DNA from: Amphimedon queenslandica
Taxonomy: Eukaryota; Porifera; Demospongiae; Haplosclerida; Niphatidae
NCBI RefSeq assembly: GCF_000090795.2
Contig: NW_003546714.1
Location: 44,943 to 75,394 of the forward strand
Length of the DNA: 30,452 bases
Reading direction: 5' to 3'
Both the position numbers and the translations under genes were made by a program. Position 1 is the first letter of the stretch; the number at the start of each line of letters is the position of its first letter. The notes below the pieces were generated by a model. That model was not told the origin of the DNA, searched no databases, and saw nothing but the letters and a program-made list of their open reading frames with translations. Below, one piece after another: positions 23,438 through 30,452 of the stretch.

Positions 23438-24658
23438 TTAAACATATGCTATTGATGTCTTTTCCGAGTCAGACTTTAACTCTGTTTTCTTGGTCCAGAA
23501 TGGATTGGTAGTCTCAGAGGATGCTCCACCTGATGTATTTGGTATATTAACCCACTGGCTTAACTTGTGTGACTGTCTTGCACTGTCAAGCACAGACCTC
23601 AAGTGGTGCGCATCATCAAAGCTGGCAAGGCTTGGATCGGTCTTGCCCTCTGCATAGTGCTTTTTAATGGCAGCAAAGAGCCCATTGTACCCACTGGTAA
23701 CAGATCGGCGTAGTTTAGGATTAACGTCCAAAGAGGAGGTCTCGTCGGACAGAGAGTCTCTTTCCTTGAAAATTAGTTTTTCTTCGGACAAGCCAGACCC
23801 CATCCAGTAGAGGTCAAAGTCCCGGACAATGGCTCGTCCTTCCTTACCGTTAACTAATATCTCAAGATCATAGACAGATCCACAATTACAGTTTATCAGA
23901 ACGCTGGCTATGACCGACTTTGAGAGCTTCATTTGGAGCGATACGTAGTCGTCGGATTCGATCGTTCGGTAGCCATGAATACAATGGGTACTGCAGACAA
24001 ACGTGTGCAACAAGCAGTTAACTTGTTTGATGAGGTTTTCTCCCAGTGGACATAAGAACCTGATTAGATCAATGAAGTGAGACCCAACAAGATTAAGAGC
24101 TCCACCCCCCAACGAGGGGTCGCATTTCCAACTATAGTGCTCGGACCCGATGAGAGAACCCATGGACAGTCTAACGTCAATTGTAAAGATTTTCCCGATG
24201 TGCTTGGAATTAACAAGTTCTTTTAGTTTAGTGAAAGTGGGTATGAATCTCATGTGAGTCTCCATAATGGAGTCCAGTTGAGAGTAATAGCGGGCAAGGG
24301 AGAGCATCTTTTCCACTTCAGCCACGGACCGTGGCTCCATTGACACGCAGTGCTTCCCTGACGTTAGAGCCTTAACGGTCACTTCAGCCTGTAGCCGTGG
24401 TTCGGTAGCTACATAGACCAAATCGACGTCATGTAAAAGAAGAAGAGACTTGAAAGTGGGCGGGATGTGTGGGACAGAGAATCTCTCGGCTAGCTTCTTC
24501 GTAACTGCCGGATACTGCGTCCATATTGCCTTAACACAAAAGCCTTGGGAAGTCAGTATAGGAATTATAGTGGTGATCTGATCTGGAGTACCGATAATCC
24601 CTACGTTAGGGAGAGAATTATCGGTCATACGTGAGGTTGCCATGCTTGGGCGTGACAC
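23438..24658 (-). CDS. GFOD: GFOD-type Gfo/Idh/MocA-family oxidoreductase domain protein, intronless
   Basis: A single 406-codon exon encodes a full-length protein; vertebrate GFOD1/2 are about 385-390 residues. The N-terminal Rossmann region begins NVGIIGTPDQ and contains LLLHDVDLVYVATEP. The C-terminal half shows family landmarks: IMETHMRFIPTF, GSLIGSEHYSWKCDPSLGGG, LNLVGSHFIDLIRFL, a LLHTFV stretch and RTIESDDYVSLQM. In catalytically typical Gfo/Idh/MocA enzymes an EKP motif supplies the catalytic Lys. Here the aligned stretch reads SMEPRSV, so the Lys is missing, as I recall for vertebrate GFODs. The substrate is unknown and a binding rather than catalytic role is possible. The first ATG was chosen; ATGs 5 and 10 codons later are alternatives. 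It is 212 bp downstream-to-upstream of the LRRK start, in the same orientation. Confidence 0.87.
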   Translation of the reverse strand: MSRPSMATSRMTDNSLPNVGIIGTPDQITTIIPILTSQGFCVKAIWTQYPAVTKKLAERFSVPHIPPTFKSLLLLHDVDLVYVATEPRLQAEVTVKALTSGKHCVSMEPRSVAEVEKMLSLARYYSQLDSIMETHMRFIPTFTKLKELVNSKHIGKIFTIDVRLSMGSLIGSEHYSWKCDPSLGGGALNLVGSHFIDLIRFLCPLGENLIKQVNCLLHTFVCSTHCIHGYRTIESDDYVSLQMKLSKSVIASVLINCNCGSVYDLEILVNGKEGRAIVRDFDLYWMGSGLSEEKLIFKERDSLSDETSSLDVNPKLRRSVTSGYNGLFAAIKKHYAEGKTDPSLASFDDAHHLRSVLDSARQSHKLSQWVNIPNTSGGASSETTNPFWTKKTELKSDSEKTSIAYV

Positions 24659-24802
24659 AAAAGCACAAAGGGGAGGGGTTTAGTCTACATGACCACGCCC
24701 AACTCGACACGGAAATTTTTGTATACCTGGTCCGTATACCCCATAAATGAACGCACATCCGTCAAGAATTTGCACAGCAAAGTGTTGAGTAAACTTGTGG
24801 TG
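24659..24802. promoter_or_regulatory. Probable shared promoter between GFOD and the first myristoylated-protein gene
   Basis: Only 144 bases separate two divergent start codons. The interval holds ACCACGCCC (24692-24700). No TATA box is obvious on either side. Confidence 0.5.
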
Positions 24803-25656
24803 ATGGGAGGCATTATCAGTTTTTTTAGAGGTTGGAGAGCGGTAAGTGTAATGTAACCTGAGGAGGTATGATCATAGATACTATGGTATGATGTTTCTTT
24901 TAGGATGGCCGCAGTTATGAAAATTTGCTGGCAAAATCATCAAGCGATGAGCAACAGCAGGAGACTGCTCTCACCAACCCCGTCTTTGATTTTTCCTATT
25001 CTAGTAGATTATCAAGCAATGTGGATGAGAACCAGTCAAATGTAGAAGACCAGGAACAACCAAAGAGGAAGCAGGGACCTCTCTTCACAGCAAGAACAGT
25101 GCAAGTCACCCTACTAGAGTCTGGGGATCGCTATGAAGAGATAAACTCCATTGTATCTAACGTACTCCAGCTGTACAAACCCATTGAAGTCCGTAAGGAA
25201 GGGATAAGGAAAACACTAGTGGGTTTCAAAGAAGCACTAGGCCTTTACGAGACTGCAGCCATACCAGGCTGCTTCAAGGTACTAAGAGAGAAGTTTAGCT
25301 CAACGACACAATTGGAGCTCATTTGTGCCGGAACGGAGCCAATCAAAATGAAAATAAACGATTTCTCGACGCCATCCGATCATTTGAAAGCAGTTGATGA
25401 AGGAGCAAAGAAAGCCATCACTCTCCTCAACGCCTGTCTCAATCATTGCCAGAAGTTTACTGGAGAGAAAGAGCTGAAGTTAGTAGATATTGAAGTACGA
25501 CTAGAGGATCTTCAGCTAATGCCTTTGACGAAAGAGGGACAGTTGTTATATGCAGCCGTCAATGAGATCCCATCCTATATAGAGGAGCTATCGTTAGATA
25601 TTGGGGTATTATTGCAAGACATATACAAAGCTCAACCCATTCTGAGACCACAATAG
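24803..25656 (+). CDS. Putative N-myristoylated helical protein, paralogue A (family not recognised)
   Basis: Exon 1 (24803-24841) encodes MGGIISFFRGWRA and ends at GCG|GTAAGT. Exon 2 (24904-25656) follows TTTTAG. Both junctions are phase 0, giving 263 residues. The N-terminus fits the myristoylation consensus (Gly2, Ser6) with a nearby basic/hydrophobic patch, so membrane attachment is inferred. A polar, acidic, probably disordered segment (to about residue 65) precedes a helical region of about 180 residues with no membrane segment. Landmarks shared with the next gene: FKEALGLYETAAIPGCFKVL, CQKFTGEKELKLVDI and RLEDLQLMPLTKE. The gene starts head to head with GFOD. I do not recognise the family. 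A helical-bundle adaptor is one guess, without direct support. Confidence 0.8.
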
Positions 25657-25867
25657 AAAAGATTAACTATTCTAAAATTAAATTATTATTATTATTATTA
25701 TAATGACAGGTCTAATCAGGGCAAAAACTACTCAGCTGTATAAAATAGTAAAAGTATAAGCAAGCATTTTATTTTTATACCATTGTGTCTTTGTGCATTG
25801 TTATAACTAAAATTCATTTAAATTAATTAACTATTATTTAATTAACATTAATTAGTTGGAAAGAGGT

Positions 25868-26676
25868 ATGGGAGCGATTTGCAGCAGACTCAAGGTGAGA
25901 AGTCATGTTTCTTAAGGTTACAAGATAATTTCAAAACCTTTTTTTACCTCCTCAAGGTACGAGTGAGAACGAAATACCATACTCTGAGGACCGAATCGCC
26001 TGGAGACCATACTGACGGCCAGGGAAATGGTTTCTTGTCCTCGCTACAAGAGAAACCCGTGGAGCCTTGGTCAGAGGCAGGGGAGCGTTGTTACAATGAT
26101 GAGGAGGAGCCATGCACGAGTAAAACAGAACTTGCATTAAGAGAGCAGGCCCAAGCAGAGAGCTCGTTCGATAACATCGCCACACAAATAAAGAACATGA
26201 ACAAGCCACTTGAAATACTGAGAAGCTCTATCACCAACTCGCTCCTCCTTTTCAGAATGGCTCTAGGTCTGACCCAAGCTGCAACAATGTTGTCTTGTTT
26301 TGAGATACTCAAAGAAGCTACGAACAACTTGGAGTTGATAAATACATCAGACGGACCACGCAAGTTGACGATTGAGAATGGATCGTCTTGGGAGGAGCTA
26401 CCAGATAATATACAGGCGGCCATCAAACATTTTAATTCCCTCGTCAGTCTGTGTCACAAGTTCCTTGGAAGCAGAGAACTCAAAATGGCTGACATATCGC
26501 TGAAATTGGAGGACTTGCAACTCTTACCACTCACGAAAGAAAAGGAAAAAGAGCGCCAAGAATTACAAGACATCCCAATTCAAATTGATAAATTTACGGA
26601 AGATATATCAAATCTTTTCGAAACAATAAGTGCGGCTGGAAAAATATTGGAATACGTTCCAAATATAACACTGTGA
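25868..26676 (+). CDS. Putative N-myristoylated helical protein, paralogue B (family not recognised)
   Basis: Exon 1 (25868-25894) encodes MGAICSRLK and ends at AAG|GTGAGA. Exon 2 (25957-26676) begins at VRVRTKYHTL after CCTCCTCAAG. The intron is 62 bp, phase 0, and the protein 248 residues. Reading straight through exon 1 hits a stop, so splicing is needed for the MG start; an unspliced start at 25879 would lack it. Gly2 plus Ser6 fits myristoylation, and Cys5 could be palmitoylated. The body matches paralogue A throughout (FRMALGLTQAATMLSCFEIL, CHKFLGSRELKMADI, KLEDLQLLPLTKE) and ends in an amphipathic helix (FTEDISNLFETISAAGKIL). Same exon architecture, same strand, 211 bp downstream: a tandem duplication with extensive divergence. 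A polyadenylation signal AATAAA lies near 26946. Confidence 0.8.
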
Positions 26677-27000
26677 CATTACATTGAACCACTCACTAAT
26701 CATGAGAAAGGTCTTACCCCCTCAGTGTACATTCATTTTTACATGTACACACGCCCTAATCATTATTATGAACCACTAATCATTATTATGAACCACTAAT
26801 CATTATTATTATTATTGTAATTATTTATTTTCAATTATTATTGTCCATGAATCTGCCTGTTTTGATAATTTTATTAACTAACAGTTGTTTCGTCTTCAAT
26901 GACGCAGAGTAACTGGTCGTTCTCGTAAGTCGGAAAGAAATATCTAATAAAAGTTTTAAACTTTAAACCCTCTCACTTGTCCCTATTCTCTATCCTGAAC
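26677..27000. other. Intergenic region between convergent genes
   Basis: Contains the 20-bp tandem repeat below, an AT-rich tract, and AATAAA near 26946 on the plus strand for the second myristoylated-protein gene. TTTATT near 26824 reads AATAAA on the minus strand and could serve ZNF277, in which case the two 3' ends would overlap. Confidence 0.45.
26757..26810. repeat. Tandem repeat, 20-bp unit
   Basis: The unit CATTATTATGAACCACTAAT occurs twice exactly (26761-26800), with partial copies on both sides leading into an ATT run. Confidence 0.85.
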
Positions 27001-29149
27001 TCACTGGGATTGGTCCCATACATTCCTGTCATCTGGCAGCCGAAAATGATTACAGTCATTCATGTGATCAATAACATCTTCGTATCGAGAGCAGCAATGA
27101 ATACATATGCCATTGTATACCTATAAATAGAACAGATGTCTTAATGGTGCTATAAAATACAGCTGTGTAGCTCTGTCAGAGACAAGAGAGCCATTTATAA
27201 ATACAATTAAAATGAAATGATACTACATTGTATTTAATGCAATCTACATGCATATACATGTACCTGTCTCCTGATGTAATTGATTATTTTCACTCTTGAG
27301 TAGTAATCTCTTTCACGTGTGACCTCTTCAAGATTGAAATCATGTCTATCCTAAGAGAGAGAAAGAGAAAGGTGGTGAATATTATTTAAAAGGAGACTTT
27401 TGCTTATGTATGATTTCAACTCACAGTCATGTGCCTGTTTATGTCATCAAGTGAAGAGGAAGTGTGAGAGCAAAATAAACAAGTTATACTCGAAGACATT
27501 AGCTCTGCCCAGTCACTCCAACTATTTTCATATAAGGATTATACATGTACATGTTAGTGGTTACAAAATAGTTAGAGCCTACATGTACATGTATATCATT
27601 TATTAACGACATGTAAAATGCTTAACTAAGTTTTAACTAAAACAGCATTAATAAGGATATATAAACAAACAAAGTACAACAAACAACCATAGCATGATAC
27701 ACACACAATGTTTATAAACTACAAATGCATACATAGAGTCACACACATATAATGATACACGCCAGTGGACCATCCCCCAGTATGATTTACTTTTCGCTAT
27801 CCTCTTCTTCAGTTTCCTCCTCGTTATCTTCTTGTAACTGATCAGTCTCTTTGCTTATATCCTCCCATGATTTACCTTCTTCCTATTTTAAACTCATAAT
27901 AATGTACACAATCAAAATGTCTCACTAAATAATTTATCATGTAAAACTTGTCGTATGCTTTATTCTTTGGGTTTATTTTCTTGTGATATTTCTTTCTCAT
28001 GTGATCACGGAGTGTACCATAGTCCCTGAACATCCTCTCACAGTAAAGGCACTGAAGACTAAGTGCAATGATGACAATAAGTGATGATAGTACTGTTACT
28101 TTTCAAGCTTTTCTTGTAAGGAATCGAGAAATTTGTCTATCATAACTAAAGGGAATTATATATGTAGTATAAGTAATAGATAAAGTGTAATATGCAGTAC
28201 CAATATTGTCTGGTTTTCCAATCCTGAAGCTATGGGATTCAAACAAGTGTTCCAATAGTACAGATCTGTTCCCCGTGAAAGTCTCATGACAAAATAAACA
28301 GAGTCGCTTAAAATTATTGTCTGTTCTCTCAAAATGTTGTAATTCCAGCAAAGCCTCCTAAAAGAATACAAGAAGATAGACAGGAGATTGTTGATGTAGT
28401 ACGCACTAATCTTTTCATTCTTAAAAATTCTCTCAAGTCCTTGTCTTCAGGAACAGAGTCATTGAACAGAAAGTATCTCTCTGGAAGATCTACAATACAA
28501 ACACTGATAGGACGCACATTCCATGCATTCTTTACATTTCTACCATTTCTTGTTTCGGGGTTAGTCTGGATAACTGGGAAGATGTCAGATAATCGCTCAT
28601 GAGGAAGGGAGAGTAGCCTTTCCTTCCAATATTTGGCATAACTATAAATTAGTAAGCCAGAAAAAATTATCACTCAATAATTAAAAGAATGTAAACATAA
28701 GCAAAAATGATACATGCATATAAGGTAAGGCACTAATGAGTCTAATCAAGAGTGGATAATTATCCACTCTTGGTCTAATATAAGTGACACATACATGTAC
28801 ATACATACCATTTAAAACTTGTAATATTTTCTGTTCCGTGTATCACAATATTGTGCTTTGTCAGCATGTGATAGAGGAATCTCTGTCGTGCTGAATCTTT
28901 CTCTTTTTTAGTTTTACTAGTACTGCTCTCACTGATAATCGATGGATCAGAATCAATAAATTCCATCTCACACAACAGACAAGGAATGGGTAAATCCTTC
29001 TTCTCCTCATAAAAACAAGACAAATCTGTACTTTGGGACTCTGGAAATAAAAGTGGACGTAAAATCTGATGTCTCCTGGTCGACACAAAGGCAGGAGAGT
29101 CCAGAGATGGTGTAGGAATATGAGATTTATGAGTACTGGCGGTAGCCAT
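27001..29149 (-). CDS. ZNF277: Zinc finger protein 277 orthologue
   Basis: Nine exons: 29149-28809, 28641-28407, 28357-28201, 28145-28100, 28058-27926, 27882-27791, 27521-27425, 27350-27264 and 27120-27001 (TGA). All are GT-AG with consistent phases, giving 435 residues; human ZNF277 is 450. C2H2-type fingers appear at CLLCEMEF...H, CLFCHETFTGNRSVLLEHLF, LQCLYCERMFRDYGTLRDHM, TCLFCSHTSSSLDDINRHM and CIHCCSRYEDVIDHMNDCNH. Family-specific linkers are clear: KINPKNKAYDKFY, GKSWEDI, WSDW, DYYSRVKIINYIRRQ and the closing LPDDRNVWDQ. The protein stops just after WDQ, so the vertebrate C-terminal tail is absent. Known vertebrate relatives are linked to chromatin and ribosomal protein uS5 binding; nuclear or nucleolar action here is inference. 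The intron at 27925-27883 is only 43 bases. It starts head to head with COASY. Confidence 0.9.
28747..28772. repeat. Perfect 26-bp palindrome
   Basis: CAAGAGTGGATAA and its exact reverse complement abut with no loop, in the first intron of ZNF277. Flanking TCTAAT and GTCTAATA are not symmetric. Confidence 0.85.
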
Positions 29150-29234
29150 TTTATTATTAATAACTATTAATAACTAGATAGCCTATTAATAAATCTACTC
29201 TATTATAACCTAAACCACACCCACAATAATTAAA
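29150..29234. promoter_or_regulatory. Probable shared promoter between ZNF277 and COASY
   Basis: 85 bases separate the divergent start codons. The interval is AT-rich (TATTAATAACTATTAATAAC) with one ACCACACCCAC block (29214-29224). Confidence 0.5.
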
Positions 29235-30023
29235 ATGTACAGGTGTGGTGCTCTAATTGTGAAGGGGTCCTCCAGTCCTAAGCAGCTAGTTCCTTCATTG
29301 ACAGCCGCTGCTGCTCTCGTACGTGATGTATTATACGTCCCACTAGCTCCTCTTTCCGTTGAAGAGCCATTAACTGACCTTGCAAGCAGAATAAACAGGA
29401 TTTACTTCACCCTGTCATGTATTAAACCAAATCTTGACTTGAGGGTCATCCTTCCACCGACCACGCCTCCTGCCACACCTACCACCTTTCCTCTTAGCAA
29501 CACTCTTGATGCTCTCCTCTCTCCTGAGACAGACTTTAATGCAATATCAGGATTACCCGAATACTCAAATATTTCAATTCGTACCGACGAGCACTTGCAA
29601 TCAATTTTCAAAACCATTTCTCCTCTTCCTCCCGGCCCTGATGCCACTCCTTTAGCCACACCTACAACCATTACGCCACACAGTGACGTTGCTTTGGGCG
29701 GTACCTTTGATTCTATTCACATTGGTCACCTCCTTTTGCTAACGACAGCAGCACTCATAGCAACCAAGAGGGTACTAGTGGGTATTGCTGACGGGCCGTT
29801 ACTAGCTAAAAAGGTTCTCGGGGAATTAATAAAACCAATTGACTACCGCATAAGGAAAGTGGAGAGTATATTACGTGATGTGAAGTGTGGGCTTGAGTTG
29901 GAGGTTGTTCCAATCACTGATGTATTTGGACCAGCAGGATGGGATAGTGGTCTCAACTGTCTAGTGGTGACACCAGAGACACTCAAGGGAGGAGATGCAA
30001 TTAATAAAGAAAGAGAGGAAAAG
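29235..30023 (+). CDS. COASY: Bifunctional coenzyme A synthase, first exon (3' end beyond the window)
   Basis: The exon runs from ATG at 29235 to a GTATGT donor at 30024 (263 codons, phase 0). The second half is a eukaryotic phosphopantetheine adenylyltransferase domain: DVALGGTFDSIHIGH carries the nucleotidyltransferase (T/H)xGH motif at IHIGH. It is followed by VLVGIADGPLLAKK, ITDVFGPAG and LVVTPETLKGGDAIN. The N-terminal part resembles the poorly conserved region ahead of PPAT in animal COASY, with a Pro/Thr-rich linker (PPTTPPATPTTFPL). The dephospho-CoA kinase domain should be encoded to the right of the window. By family the enzyme makes CoA from phosphopantetheine in two steps, at mitochondria. 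Confidence 0.9.
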
Positions 30024-30064
30024 GTATGTGAATCTGGGTTCCTATAATGAATGCTAAGTGAGCT

Positions 30065-30350
30065 AAACTATAATGGAATCAACTCAAACTTGCTACACAC
30101 ATAAGACTATGTACATGTGTATGAATGAGAAAAACTTTTAAAATGGAGACTTTTTGGAGGCATTTTTGACAAAATTTGGCCTTAGGTCATTTTTGAGCCA
30201 ACTTTTAAGTTTGATTTTAAAATCTAATTTTGATCAGAATCAGTTCAGACTCTCTACATAATTATGTGTATTGAAAACTTAACAAGAATTCTATGCTTGC
30301 CATGTTTCATGAAATTTGACAAAATACCAGTACGGGATATTTTGTCAAAA
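30065..30350. repeat. Dispersed AT-rich repeat in the first COASY intron
   Basis: It shares ordered words with the copies at 9130, 12400 and 17806: ATCAACTCAAACTTGCTACA, AAAATGGAGACTTTTTGGAG and a GATCAGAATCAG(TTCAGA) block. The following stretch to 30410 has GTGGGAAACC, also seen at 9518 just upstream of the meckelin exons. Confidence 0.58.
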
Positions 30351-30452
30351 ATTTTGATCTTCCACTGACAAGATTGCTGAGCACTATGCCAAAATCCTGT
30401 GGGAAACCCTAATGTGAATCCTAATAATTATTATAATTTAAATTAGAAAGTT

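Noticed and set aside
27400-27606. Plus-strand 68-codon ORF
   Set aside because: Antisense to a ZNF277 exon (27521-27425), whose splice phases and CLFC...HM motif fit the family.
29402-29671. Minus-strand 89-codon ORF
   Set aside because: Antisense to COASY; Gly/Val-rich reading of the Pro/Thr linker codons.

Overview
This is a eukaryotic, AT-rich, compact window from an early-branching animal, most probably a demosponge; an Amphimedon-like genome is the best guess. The case rests on genes split by short GT-AG introns, metazoan-specific gene families (meckelin, LRRK, GFOD, ZNF277), secreted EGF-repeat proteins of a style I associate with sponges, abundant (TACATG)n palindromic microsatellites, and many short inverted-repeat elements. 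I ran no database search. All names come from reading the translations and from remembered family features.

Layout. (1) 1-7.8 kb: a minus-strand gene for a secreted EGF-repeat protein. Its signal-peptide exon is at about 7.4-7.8 kb and its EGF exons are at 1-1.6 kb and run off the left edge. The last EGF exons are a recent tandem array with a 400-bp period that includes intron. Its 5.8-kb first intron is a transposon dump: hairpin elements, a decayed DIRS-like tyrosine-recombinase retrotransposon with inverted terminal repeats and an internal complementary region, and several MITE-like elements, one with a tRNA-like core. (2) 7.8-9.6 kb: repeats only, including a near-palindrome of about 370 bp. 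(3) 9.6-10.9 kb, plus: eight exons encoding only the C-terminal quarter of meckelin (TMEM67). (4) 11.1-23.2 kb, minus: a complete 19-exon LRRK1-like Roco kinase (ANK-LRR-ROC-COR-kinase-WD40, 2637 aa). All intron phases agree and the summed CDS is divisible by 3. (5) 23.4-24.7 kb, minus: an intronless GFOD-type oxidoreductase. (6) 24.8-26.7 kb, plus: two tandem paralogous genes of unrecognised family. Each has a tiny first exon encoding an N-myristoylation signal followed by one large helical exon. (7) 27.0-29.15 kb, minus: a complete nine-exon ZNF277 orthologue. (8) 29.2 kb to the right edge, plus: the 5' part of coenzyme A synthase (COASY), cut off after its first exon.

The genes do not form a pathway; this is an ordinary gene-dense metazoan neighbourhood. 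Two pairs start head to head (GFOD/first myristoylated gene, 144 bp apart; ZNF277/COASY, 85 bp apart) and probably share promoters. Meckelin/LRRK and second myristoylated gene/ZNF277 are convergent pairs separated by 201 and 324 bp. The most novel-looking item is the myristoylated paralogue pair. The most puzzling is the stranded meckelin C-terminus.
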